64,000 bases of DNA, from assembly GCF_000832015.1 (NCBI RefSeq), contig NZ_JXCJ01000001.1, positions 3,453,988 to 3,517,987 on the forward strand. The letters are read 5' to 3'. Below are positions 54,086 through 62,678 of the stretch, in pieces. The number at the start of each line of letters is the position of its first letter. Within the stretch, counting starts at the first letter, position 1. This stretch comes from Gilvimarinus agarilyticus. Its GTDB lineage: Bacteria > Pseudomonadota > Gammaproteobacteria > Pseudomonadales > Cellvibrionaceae. The notes beneath the pieces were generated by a model that saw nothing but the letters and a program-made list of their open reading frames with translations, did no database searches and was not told where the DNA came from. Position numbers and translations under genes: made by a program.

Positions 54086-55651
54086 TTATAAAGCGCCAGA
54101 CGCTACTAGAGCTGAAAGTATCGAGGATGACTCATCCACCAATCTCGTTTGCCAAAATGGGTTGTATAAGTTTCCATGCTCGTGCAAACCGTCGTTACGC
54201 CCCCACTCTATATTCCATGAGTGATCTCGAGTTCCATAAGTGGTTTCATCCGGCCTTGAAAAAAAGCTTTGCGCACTTGCAGACGCATATAGCTTATCGG
54301 TTGGAATTCCACCGGAGGATTCGACACTAAACCGATCGCTTCGATTGTAAGTGGCGCTCTGCTCATCCAGTATTTTCTGAGTCTTCATGTTCTGCTCGCC
54401 TTTACTCAAAAATAAGTTAAAGGCAGGCATGGAGTCTGTTTTCTCGTCTGATTTAAAATCGTGAAAGTCTCTTAACCCAGCCGTACTCCTAAGGTTATTA
54501 CCCTCATAAGAATCGCCGCTACCCAGAATCGATGGGTATCGAAGCATTCCCGCAGCATTACCATTCTCCCACGCGCCTCCCCACCAGCGATCACGATCGT
54601 TTGATTGATAACTGACCTTATCCCAATTTGACTCATCAAAGTTATCACGACGCTTGTTCCGGTGGTTTCTATAATAATAGTTGTTAGTTTCGTGATCTCT
54701 ATGCAGCGCATGCGCTGCGCCCCAACCAAGCGGAGTCTCAATGGTGAAGCTTGTAAACCATAAGTCAATCTTCTGATAAAACGAAAAAGTATCTGCGGCG
54801 GTCCAATTCCACTGTATACCCCCACCTCCGTTTATCGAAACCGGGACAAAATCTGAACCGCCATTTTTATCTGCCCAAAACGAGTATATTCCTGTGTTCA
54901 CTCTAGGAACTACACGGTAGGACCGATCCGCGGTAAAACGGTCTCGTGAGTCGTTAACAAGGTTGGCAAACTCAGTAAAACGTTGTGTCGTCCGCGAATC
55001 GCCGCCCCGGTTTCTTTCGGCCACATCGGAGCTATCAAATTCTTTGATCTCACTCCCCCAGGCCTCCATAAAACTTGCAACGTTTGCCCCTGAAACCAAC
55101 GCACTAGTACTAACATCAGGATCGTTCCGCTCAAGTATATCGCTATATACTGACTGCGACGCCCCTAAGGTAAACAGATGGTTAGCTTTCTGTAGCTCCG
55201 AGAGTGCTAATGTAATAGCGTCTTGTGCGGTAATGAAAACTTCACCCGACTCGATCACGCTCAACATGGTCGACGTCGCCTCAGCCAGAACCTCCGTTAT
55301 ACGCTCAATTAGTACTCCAACGTAAGGAACGAAGCGAATGAAATCACCTAGCGTTTCTAAGTTCTGAGAAAACTCATTAACCTCACTTGCCCAAGAAACC
55401 AACCCAACATACTGACCAATCGCTACCTGATTCGCGATCATCGCACGATTGGTAATTGCGATCATATTCAAATCACGGGTTTGCATATTCACGGTGCTAT
55501 ATGCAGTGTTGTCCGCAGTGTTTTGAAGCCTAATTCGCTCTGATGCGACCCAGCCAATGTCGTATAATGAAAAAACAGACAAGGCTATAGCGGCAAAAAA
55601 TATGACGATAAATACCGTGGCGTATCCCGATTGTTTTCGTATCACCTTCAT
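54086..55651 (-). CDS. TadG-like pilus assembly protein
   Basis: A 521-residue protein with an N-terminal TadG-type helix (SGYATVFIVIFFAAIALSVFSLYDIGWVASERIRLQNTADNTAYS), the pattern shared by Tad/TadG minor pilins. The large periplasmic region contains hydrophobic central helices (about 85-145) and a long Gly/Asn/Arg/Asp-rich part (about 190-500). It lacks an obvious von Willebrand A domain. It heads the tightly packed run of genes that continues to 43419. Confidence 0.75.
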   Translation of the reverse strand: MKVIRKQSGYATVFIVIFFAAIALSVFSLYDIGWVASERIRLQNTADNTAYSTVNMQTRDLNMIAITNRAMIANQVAIGQYVGLVSWASEVNEFSQNLETLGDFIRFVPYVGVLIERITEVLAEATSTMLSVIESGEVFITAQDAITLALSELQKANHLFTLGASQSVYSDILERNDPDVSTSALVSGANVASFMEAWGSEIKEFDSSDVAERNRGGDSRTTQRFTEFANLVNDSRDRFTADRSYRVVPRVNTGIYSFWADKNGGSDFVPVSINGGGGIQWNWTAADTFSFYQKIDLWFTSFTIETPLGWGAAHALHRDHETNNYYYRNHRNKRRDNFDESNWDKVSYQSNDRDRWWGGAWENGNAAGMLRYPSILGSGDSYEGNNLRSTAGLRDFHDFKSDEKTDSMPAFNLFLSKGEQNMKTQKILDEQSATYNRSDRFSVESSGGIPTDKLYASASAQSFFSRPDETTYGTRDHSWNIEWGRNDGLHEHGNLYNPFWQTRLVDESSSILSALVASGAL

Positions 55652-56101
55652 TCACCCGAGTCTTGGCTTAATTCTGAGAAAATCGGCCAAAGTCGCTGCC
55701 AAGGAACGTCTTAAATTCTGACACACAAAAATCCCAGGCCTGGCTCTTCGCTTAACCTGGGAGCTGATCACCATGCCTTTTCCTAAACATCCTTTTCTAT
55801 TGTCGAGTACGGCTAAGATCGATCAACGTCGACTCGCAACACTTTCTATAGCCGCATCAGGAACATGAAACACTGCACAGCATCAGAAAGATATGTAACT
55901 TTATCGTAAAGAGCGACAAACACTTCTTCACCTGACGACTATAAACCCATCACCTTCTCTTCGGTGTAGGCCTTTCGGACTGACCACTGTCACGCAAACA
56001 GAGACTCTTCTTCGATAAAACGAAAAACCTGGGGTACGCAGCCTTTCTAGAATAAAAAAAACGCCTCGATTCACTCTCTTGAACCGAGACGTTCTGGGCG
56101 A
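55652..56101. other. Intergenic region between tadG-like and flp genes
   Basis: This 450-base gap holds the flp terminator at its right end and a smaller inverted repeat (TCCCAGG / CCTGGGA, about 55731-55762) near the left. A separate promoter for the assembly genes would have to lie here; I cannot point to one with confidence. No open frame is convincing. Confidence 0.45.
56052..56093 (-). terminator. Strong terminator directly after flp
   Basis: On the minus strand a stem formed by AACGTCTCGGTTC and GAATCGAGGCGTT (two mismatches/wobbles) is followed by a run of eight T. It starts 9 bases after the Flp stop. Partial read-through would give abundant pilin mRNA and lower levels of assembly genes. 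Confidence 0.85.
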
Positions 56102-56383
56102 CTAGTTGCCGCTAGTTCCACCAGCCGTGGCAGTTTCGTCATAATTACTTAGGTTCACCTCTGTCTCAGCGTTGGTTACTGCATCCTGACCCGCTTGGTT
56201 TGCAGTATTGATCGCATCAGTTGCCGACTCACCACCAAGCTCAGATGCCATAGCGGCCACCTGATTTCGAGCCGTTTTACCAAACAGCGTGAACGCCCCA
56301 ATAGCTGCAATAGCAATCAAAGCGACGATAATAATATACTCCGTCATGCCCTGACCTTTGATACGTTTACTCATATTACGCAT
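56102..56383 (-). CDS. flp: Flp-family type IVb pilin
   Basis: The major pilin, 93 residues. The ATG at 56383 has AAGGAG 7 bases upstream. The prepilin cleavage site is in KGQGMTEYIIIVALIAIAAIGAFTLFG: Gly then MTEY with the +5-type Glu and the adjacent Tyr that mark Flp pilins. After the ~22-residue helix, an unusually long hydrophilic tail (about 45-93, ending in TATAGGTSGN, rich in Asn/Ala/Thr) follows; most Flp pilins are shorter. It is preceded by its own leader and followed by its own terminator. Confidence 0.92.
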   Translation of the reverse strand: MRNMSKRIKGQGMTEYIIIVALIAIAAIGAFTLFGKTARNQVAAMASELGGESATDAINTANQAGQDAVTNAETEVNLSNYDETATAGGTSGN

Positions 56384-56543
56384 GGTGTAACTCCTTTTGA
56401 TTAAATGTAGCGTGAGTGATAAAAAATAATGCGACGTCATTGTAAAGATTACTGTGCTGTAGATTAACCGCCCAATTGAATCAATTTAATCTCTATTTTT
56501 TTGCGAATAGTACTCCAGCTTGAGTAGTCGAAAACGAATCACA

Positions 56544-57161
56544 CTAACCCATAAACGCAGCGCTTAACTGCGTTCTATTCTTCACTCCACTCTTCCTCAT
56601 TATTTTTTGCATGTGAGTTTTGACGGTAAAGGGAGATATATTCAAGCTTTCTGCGATCTCCTTATTACCCAACCCCTGGCAACTTAGCTGCGCTACCCGG
56701 CGTTCGCGTGCCGTGAGCGCAGTACGATCAAAAAATATACTTGAAACAGAACGTCGAGCGGCCAGCTGGTCCATAATATGAATCTCTAGCGCGGAGCGGC
56801 TATACCATAAACCTCCGCGAGCTAGCGTATTAACAGCCTTTACGATCGACTCAATCTCGAGAGTCAACGGTATAACACCCAAAAAGCCACTGTTCAGTGC
56901 GTAGGATTCAGAGTTTTTACAGGTTGTATTTAGCGCAAGAGAAACCGGGGTGCCATAAAGCTCTGAGGCAATTGACTCCCACATAGATTTTGTCGAATCG
57001 ATGCTCTGGCAAACCATTATCACTAGATCCGCATCATCAAGGCATTCAAAAACTTCTTTTTCAAAAGAAGTGCACTGATAACAGACCGACAGCAATTCCA
57101 GACACGAACATATCGTTCGACAGTCGATATCTTTTTCCTTAAGAATTACAACCTTTTTCAC
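56544..57161 (-). CDS. LuxR-family regulator, CsgD-like
   Basis: A 205-residue transcription regulator. The N-terminal receiver-like domain (about 1-115) lacks the expected phospho-Asp site (ADLVIMVCQS), so phosphorylation is unlikely. The C-terminal LuxR HTH is LTARERRVAQLSCQGLGNKEIAESLNISPFTVKTHMQKIMRK. Start is GTG with AAGGAA 7 bases upstream. Sitting between flp and the divergent OmpA gene, it is the likely local regulator of the pilus locus, analogous to CsgD for curli. Confidence 0.85.
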   Translation of the reverse strand: MKKVVILKEKDIDCRTICSCLELLSVCYQCTSFEKEVFECLDDADLVIMVCQSIDSTKSMWESIASELYGTPVSLALNTTCKNSESYALNSGFLGVIPLTLEIESIVKAVNTLARGGLWYSRSALEIHIMDQLAARRSVSSIFFDRTALTARERRVAQLSCQGLGNKEIAESLNISPFTVKTHMQKIMRKSGVKNRTQLSAAFMG

Positions 57162-57344
57162 AGAAAAGTTCCTTGGCGCTCTTAAATAAAGCTATAACCA
57201 CATGGAAGGGCATCGCCAAATTCAACAATTTGTGCATTATCGATTACTTATATTTGATCATGCTACCATTAGTTTTTTACAACGTGACAGGATGAGAACG
57301 GCATCACAAAGATTATTAATAAATTTATACGTAAGGAATACACC

Positions 57345-58859
57345 ATGAAGTTTTTCCCGGTCGCACTGACTACGTTGTCAGCTACCCTGCTGTTGAGTTC
57401 GGCTCAGGCTGAAGAAGCGGATCATCCATTGGTTTCGGCATACAGTAATGCGGAGATACGAACACAGATTAATGCTCATTACACGGAGTCATATATTGCA
57501 TTATCAAAGCTCAATGAAGACGGCAACATTGAAAAAAAGAGTGTTATCGGTAAACAAACAGCTCATATTTATGAGTTAAAAGGCGGAAGATCTCCGCTCG
57601 AGGTGGCAGAAAACTACCTTCAGGCAATTGACAACCTTGATGGTGAAGTACTTCTCCACTGCTATACAGATGATCCGTGCGGCCAGAAATTTTCATACCG
57701 GGTTACCGACCCTACTTGGGTGGATGGAGCCTTTGTTAACCTTAGAACATTTAGCCAGGGCAGTAATAACTATCATTTTATCGCTGCTCAGGCGGGACCA
57801 AAGTCTAACCCCACGTACTTACAGTGGATTATCGTGGAAAAACATTCTGGTAGAGTGTCAATTGGACAGTTAATCACTGAGCCAGAAACCCTTTTGCTTG
57901 ATCAAGTTACGGTAAAAAAAGACTCTATTCGAGAGTTTAGTGAACCTAGCGTTGCCTCCCAACATTACAGAGAAGATGCTGACGGACAGGATCACCCGCT
58001 GATCTCTCGATATCAAGGCGCCAGAATCACTAAATACTCCGAAACGGATTTCTCTGAGGTGCTTCTAGCCACAGGTATTGCCGATGAAAATGGCGATGTA
58101 CCGCACTTAGCGCTAGAGGGTAAATCAACATTTATCGCTTACGAAACACTAAAAGATCAATCTACGCTCCAGGTGTTCTCTAACTACCAGCATGCTCTTA
58201 AAAAATCTGGCTTTGACATATTGTTTGAGTGTGAGAGAGCTGAATGCGGCGACGAACAGATAGAGAACTTGTGGCGCGGTTCCGCTGAGCGAGGCCGATT
58301 TACCTCGGTAATCGACACCGATGCAAGAAAGGATGACGATTATCGAATGTTAACTGCGAAGAAAAAAAGCGGAAATGGCGAGGTATTTCTATCCGTAATG
58401 ATATCTAAAGAAAGTGTCTACAAGGGGGTTGAAATCGTGCATGATATTGTAGAATCAGCCCAAATGACCACCGACCGCGTTAGCATTAATACTACATATT
58501 TGACCGACTCCCTCGCACGCGAAGGTAAAGTGGTCCTACACGGGTTGAACTTTGCCAGCGGCAAGGCAGATATTCTACCTAGCTCACAGCCAGCTCTCGA
58601 CGTCATTTTGAGCTACTTACAATCGGCCCCTGAGCAACAATTTTACGTAGTGGGTCACACCGACACCACGGGTGAGCATACGTTTAATATGCAATTATCG
58701 AAGGATCGGGCTGAGAGCATTCGCGCTACGTTAGTAGAGCAAGGCGTGGCAGAGACCCGCTTGCTTGCCGCTGGGGTAGGCGCCATGACCCCGATTAGCA
58801 CTAATGCATCAGAAAACGGCCGCGCGTATAATCGGCGGGTAGAGCTGGTATTAAGATAG
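57345..58859 (+). CDS. OmpA-family protein with two DUF4892-like repeats
   Basis: A 504-residue exported protein with a signal peptide ending SAQA. Two homologous N-terminal modules are visible: about 25-185 (DHPLVSAYSNAEI...LLHCYTDDPCG) and about 215-385 (DHPLISRYQGARI...LFECERAECGD), each with paired Cys (Cx4-5CG). The C-terminal OmpA domain (about 395-504) carries LNFASGKADIL, YVVGHTDTTGEHTFNMQLSKDRAESI and NRRVELVL. The sister protein 43419-44324 has a single module. Divergent from the LuxR-type regulator gene and followed by a strong terminator. Confidence 0.87.
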   Translation: MKFFPVALTTLSATLLLSSAQAEEADHPLVSAYSNAEIRTQINAHYTESYIALSKLNEDGNIEKKSVIGKQTAHIYELKGGRSPLEVAENYLQAIDNLDGEVLLHCYTDDPCGQKFSYRVTDPTWVDGAFVNLRTFSQGSNNYHFIAAQAGPKSNPTYLQWIIVEKHSGRVSIGQLITEPETLLLDQVTVKKDSIREFSEPSVASQHYREDADGQDHPLISRYQGARITKYSETDFSEVLLATGIADENGDVPHLALEGKSTFIAYETLKDQSTLQVFSNYQHALKKSGFDILFECERAECGDEQIENLWRGSAERGRFTSVIDTDARKDDDYRMLTAKKKSGNGEVFLSVMISKESVYKGVEIVHDIVESAQMTTDRVSINTTYLTDSLAREGKVVLHGLNFASGKADILPSSQPALDVILSYLQSAPEQQFYVVGHTDTTGEHTFNMQLSKDRAESIRATLVEQGVAETRLLAAGVGAMTPISTNASENGRAYNRRVELVLR

Positions 58860-58960
58860 CCAACTAAAACGTCAATGCATAGCAAGCGAGTGCAATCAAG
58901 CTATACTAGCTAGCGCGCTAAACTATTTCATATGTTCTGCACCACTACGATGTAACGCAA

Positions 58961-58984
58961 AAGGCCTTCCAACTGGAAGGCCTT
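58961..58984 (+). terminator. Terminator after the second OmpA gene
   Basis: Perfect 10-bp stem AAGGCCTTCC / GGAAGGCCTT with loop AACT, about 100 bases after the stop, followed by CTGTTAG. The T-run is short; the A-rich left flank gives a good U-run on the opposite strand, so it probably also ends the small minus-strand gene at 59044. Confidence 0.8.
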
Positions 58985-59043
58985 CTGTTAGGGCTGCATA
59001 GCCTGTAATACAAAAGAGGCCGGCTGGCCTTAGCCACAGACCG

Positions 59044-59559
59044 CTAATTTTTATAATCACTCAACAGAGCTTCACCACGAGATATACAGAAATCCCACAC
59101 TTCTGCCTGGACCGAGTCGGGAAATTCGTCACCAAAGCTCAAGCCCTTGTAATCGGCTTTATAGTTAAGCGCTGTCAAGGTCGTATGCCGACGCACGGTA
59201 TCAGAAAATTCGTTTTTAACATCATCAGGAATATCACTTCCCGAAACCGCCCCATCTAAATACTCACTATCGTTATAGAGCTTGAATTCCGCTTTATCTC
59301 CATTGGGATCGATGCTAACTATATTGTCATCCGATTTAAGATCCCCGACATTCAGGCTTTGAACCTTAATCAGGTTATCCATCGCGGCGGACAGGTACTT
59401 TGCGTAGCTGGCCTCATCGGAGCACGAGGACTCTAAACTGCCCTTTTCGTAGCGAAAGCCTCCCTTATCTGCACTAAACGAATTCTTCCACGGGTTTTCG
59501 CTCGCCATGGCAGCACCCGCCGAACAGGCCACTAACCACGAAATGACAACTCTTTTCAT
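59044..59559 (-). CDS. Small exported protein, paralogue of 53513-54052
   Basis: A 171-residue protein with a signal peptide (ending in MAS, about residue 20). Cys residues occur in SSCSDEAS and WDFCIS. The C-terminal motif VQAEVWDFCIS matches VQQEMWDYCMS of the Tad-operon protein, as do a preceding Tyr/Lys-rich helix and similar length, suggesting duplication. Function unknown; it marks the likely right edge of the AT-rich locus. Confidence 0.72.
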   Translation of the reverse strand: MKRVVISWLVACSAGAAMASENPWKNSFSADKGGFRYEKGSLESSCSDEASYAKYLSAAMDNLIKVQSLNVGDLKSDDNIVSIDPNGDKAEFKLYNDSEYLDGAVSGSDIPDDVKNEFSDTVRRHTTLTALNYKADYKGLSFGDEFPDSVQAEVWDFCISRGEALLSDYKN

Positions 59560-60160
59560 AGACTTCCCTCCAGATAAAAATTCGATCGAGCCAGTCGCCG
59601 CTCTACGATATGATGCTGACCACGGTAAGGCGTTCTCCCTCTGTGTGTAACAGCCAATCTATACAGCCCCATCTAGAGACGGACCAATATAGGTTCACAG
59701 CAACCTGCTACATCAGGGCGAGAACCGTTAAAGACGAGGCCAAACGAGCTGGCTTAGCATGTGAAACAACATATCTTACAAGCATCCCTTTTTATTCGAT
59801 GCTTTCATTCTTAAAAGTGGCCAAGGCTCACCGGAGAACGATTATCAACGGCTTACAGCATATCGCGCCAGCCTTGACGCTTTACACTTCTCCAACATGA
59901 GATAAATATCACACAATTTTCAGGTAAGCGAAGAGCAGCGATCGCGTTGCTTACTGGAATATTACCCTGGCTAAAGTGGCATCCCAGCTCCCGTTTAACA
60001 CCTTGTGACATTTTCGTGACAAGAACTGGCAGAGCTTTCAATCGACCCATGGGCACCGTACTATAGCGCTCTGCTTTATTGATTTTAGGCTTCAACCCGC
60101 CACCAGCAGGCTCCACGGGCACCCAGGCCTAAGCAAAACATTACCCACCGGGAGCCCGGC
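59560..60160. other. Intergenic region upstream of the kinase/ATP-grasp cassette
   Basis: This 601-base region should hold promoters for the small exported protein and for the four-gene cassette. An inverted repeat CTTGT / ACAAG (60002-60023) encloses GTGACA-like direct repeats. The open frames here have no good ribosome site or recognisable product, so I call none. Confidence 0.45.
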
Positions 60161-61792
60161 ATGGTTCTAACCCCAGCCATCACCGACAGCCTTTACTTTC
60201 TGATCAGTGAAGTGAAAACTCACATCGGCCACCTACAAAGCTTTTTCTCACACGGCACTGTAGCTCACGCCCACCGCCTATTGGAGCGCAGTGGTCACGC
60301 CTATAATTTAAACTTGCGGGTACAAAATGCCTGCATGAAGCATATTGCGCTCCAGAGCAACCAGCACTCAATGAGTTACCGTGCAATTAGCCGAATTGCC
60401 AGTGAGCTGGAGCGAATTGCCGAACTATCGCGTGAGTGCCTACAGCAAATGAACTTTTTACACAGTGGTGCTCGGCTGGATTTGACTGTTTTTTTACCAC
60501 TGTTAGACAAGGTCGATAAGAGCATTGATTTGATATCCCGCGCCCTTAAAGACCGTGACACACAACTGGCACTAAAGCTTGGTAGAACCGAGCGTAAACT
60601 CGAGAAGTCCTATAAAAAGTTGGTAGGTCATTACACTCTTCAGCTTAAGAAAAAGAAGCACACAGAAGATCTCGTTAGCGGCCTGTTTATAGCCCACGCC
60701 ATCGAACAAATGGGCGATGCCTTGTTAAATATCAGCGATTCGATTATCTCCGGTCACATGGGGCAACCACTCGATTTGCAACGCTACAACTCGCTGCGCA
60801 ACACTATTAACAGCTGGCTTGACGAAGGTATGGCCGCACAGCTACAGGTGACGCCATTAGCCGAGACCCGCTCGGGCAGTGGCATCAGTGCGATTGACAA
60901 CCCGAGCGACGAGCAGTGGCAACGCCTAGTCTACAAAGACGGCACTAAGCGAAAGTTGAAAGAAGAGCTAGAAGGCGTCAATCGCTGGCACGACATATAC
61001 CCGGGCGTGGCGCCTCATATACATACCTTCCAAAAAGAGGGAGACAACGCCGCGCTGTTGATTGAGCACCTAAACGGCGAAACCTTTGAGCAGCTGGTAA
61101 TTAACTCGCCGCAAAAGCACCGCAAAAAAGCCATGACATGCCTTAAAAAAACACTCAATAGCATCTGGCAGGAAACCTACACCAAAGAGCCTCACCCGGC
61201 CCACTTTATGGCGCAAACCCTTAAGCGCTTACCCGATGTCTACAACGTTCATCCGGATTTTAAGCACGAGCGCCAACGCGTGGGTGGGCATAGTATCGAA
61301 AGCTTTGATGCTCTGGTTAAAAAAGCGGCTAAAAAAGAGCAGCGCTTAGCCCCACCTTTTAGTGTGTTTATTCATGGCGATTTTAATGTCGACAACATTA
61401 TCTACGATTCCGACCTCGGTAAGATCAATTTTATTGACCTGCACCGCTCCTGTTATATGGACTATGTACAAGACGCGTCAGTATTTATGGTCTCCAACTA
61501 CCGTTTGCAAATGCTAGAAGAGCCCGTTCGACGGCGTATACGTGAGCAAGTGTGCTGGTTTTATAACATTGTTCGCGCCTTTGCCGAAAAACACGATGAC
61601 AAAACCTTTGAGATCAGATTAGCCTTAGGTCTGGCGCGCTCGTTTGTCACCTCGACACGATTTATTCTGGATCACACCATGGCCATGCGGATGTACCTAA
61701 AAGCCCGCTATTTACTGGAGCAAATAAACCAGCTGCCTAGCCATAAAATACGCGACTATCGCGTACCTCTCAAGGAGCTTTTTAGTGAGTAA
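60161..61792 (+). CDS. PhoU-like domain fused to an APH-type kinase
   Basis: A 543-residue cytoplasmic fusion. Residues about 1-225 are all-helical with the PhoU-like repeat pattern (SRIASELERIAELSRECLQQM and FIAHAIEQMGDALLNISDSI, each a 'hExxxRIGDxaxNI'-like helix). Residues about 250-530 are an aminoglycoside phosphotransferase/choline-kinase-type domain with the Brenner motif FIHGDFNVDNIIYD (near residue 403), then metal-binding INFIDLHRS and a Lys/Glu-rich nucleotide lobe. GGGAG lies 6 bases before ATG. It overlaps the ATP-grasp gene by 8 bases. The small-molecule or protein substrate is unknown. Confidence 0.85.
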   Translation: MVLTPAITDSLYFLISEVKTHIGHLQSFFSHGTVAHAHRLLERSGHAYNLNLRVQNACMKHIALQSNQHSMSYRAISRIASELERIAELSRECLQQMNFLHSGARLDLTVFLPLLDKVDKSIDLISRALKDRDTQLALKLGRTERKLEKSYKKLVGHYTLQLKKKKHTEDLVSGLFIAHAIEQMGDALLNISDSIISGHMGQPLDLQRYNSLRNTINSWLDEGMAAQLQVTPLAETRSGSGISAIDNPSDEQWQRLVYKDGTKRKLKEELEGVNRWHDIYPGVAPHIHTFQKEGDNAALLIEHLNGETFEQLVINSPQKHRKKAMTCLKKTLNSIWQETYTKEPHPAHFMAQTLKRLPDVYNVHPDFKHERQRVGGHSIESFDALVKKAAKKEQRLAPPFSVFIHGDFNVDNIIYDSDLGKINFIDLHRSCYMDYVQDASVFMVSNYRLQMLEEPVRRRIREQVCWFYNIVRAFAEKHDDKTFEIRLALGLARSFVTSTRFILDHTMAMRMYLKARYLLEQINQLPSHKIRDYRVPLKELFSE

Positions 61793-62678
61793 AACCGCCG
61801 ATGTAAAGATTGCCGTTGTCGGGCTACCCGGCAAGTGGTCCACCGAGACTCTCGCCGATGCTATTGAAGCACGCACCGGGTTTCGTATGGTGGTCGATAT
61901 GCAACAGGTTACTCTCAATCTTGCCCACGGCCAGCTGTGGTATGACGACACGAACCTGTGTCAGCTCGACGGCATTATCGTTAAAAAAATCAGCAGCGAG
62001 TACAGCCCCAACACCCTTGATCGACTCGAGTTACTGCGAGTTGCCGAGGCCGCGGGGGTTAAAGTATTCAGTAAGGCCGAGCACATCCTACGGCTTATCG
62101 ACCGCCTTAGCTGTACCGTGACGCTGCGCAATCACGATATCCCTATGCCGGCGACAATCATCACCGAATGCCCCGAGCAAGCCTTGAAAGCGGTGGAGAC
62201 CTTTGGAGAGGCGGTGTTCAAACCCCTATACTCGACCAAAGCCCGGGGCATGGAACTTATTACCCACGCCCAGCCCGACAAACAAACCGCCATCGCTCGC
62301 TTTGCCGCGCAACACCCTATGATGTACATTCAACAAAAGCTTAATTTAAGCGGGCGGGATTTGGGGATGGTATTTCTCGGCGGCCAGTACCTTGGCAGCT
62401 ACGCCCGACAAGGCGCTGGCAATAGCTGGAACACCACCATACACAGCGGCGGAAAATACACCAAAGCCGAGCCCGAACAAACCCTCATCGATTTAGCTAA
62501 ACGTGCCCAAGCGCCCTTTGCCATGGATTTCACCACCGTCGACGTTGCCGAGACCGACAGCGGCCCAATAGTTTTTGAAGTGTCGGCATTTGGTGGCTTT
62601 CGCGGCGCCCTCGACGGCATCGGCATAAACGCCGCCGCCCTCTACACCGATTACGTGATAGGAAAGATCAATGGCTGA
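61785..62678 (+). CDS. RimK-like ATP-grasp enzyme of a GAK-type cassette
   Basis: A 297-residue ATP-grasp enzyme, which would join an amine or thiol to an acyl-phosphate intermediate with ATP. Start is GTG, overlapping the kinase stop by 8 bases. The N-terminal pre-ATP-grasp segment (IAVVGLPGKWSTETLADAIEAR) is followed by RLIDRLSCTVTLRNHDIPMPATI, the central lysine strand GEAVFKPLYSTKARGMELI and the C-terminal metal site IVFEVSAFGGFRG, where the usual Asn of the E-x-N motif is Ser. It resembles enzymes labelled 'GAK system ATP-grasp' in family collections, from memory. Substrate unknown. Confidence 0.83.
   Translation: MSKTADVKIAVVGLPGKWSTETLADAIEARTGFRMVVDMQQVTLNLAHGQLWYDDTNLCQLDGIIVKKISSEYSPNTLDRLELLRVAEAAGVKVFSKAEHILRLIDRLSCTVTLRNHDIPMPATIITECPEQALKAVETFGEAVFKPLYSTKARGMELITHAQPDKQTAIARFAAQHPMMYIQQKLNLSGRDLGMVFLGGQYLGSYARQGAGNSWNTTIHSGGKYTKAEPEQTLIDLAKRAQAPFAMDFTTVDVAETDSGPIVFEVSAFGGFRGALDGIGINAAALYTDYVIGKING

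Noticed and set aside
59610-59900. 96-codon open frame upstream of the cassette
   Set aside because: No convincing ribosome site, no recognisable domain, and frame shared with an intergenic AT-rich region.
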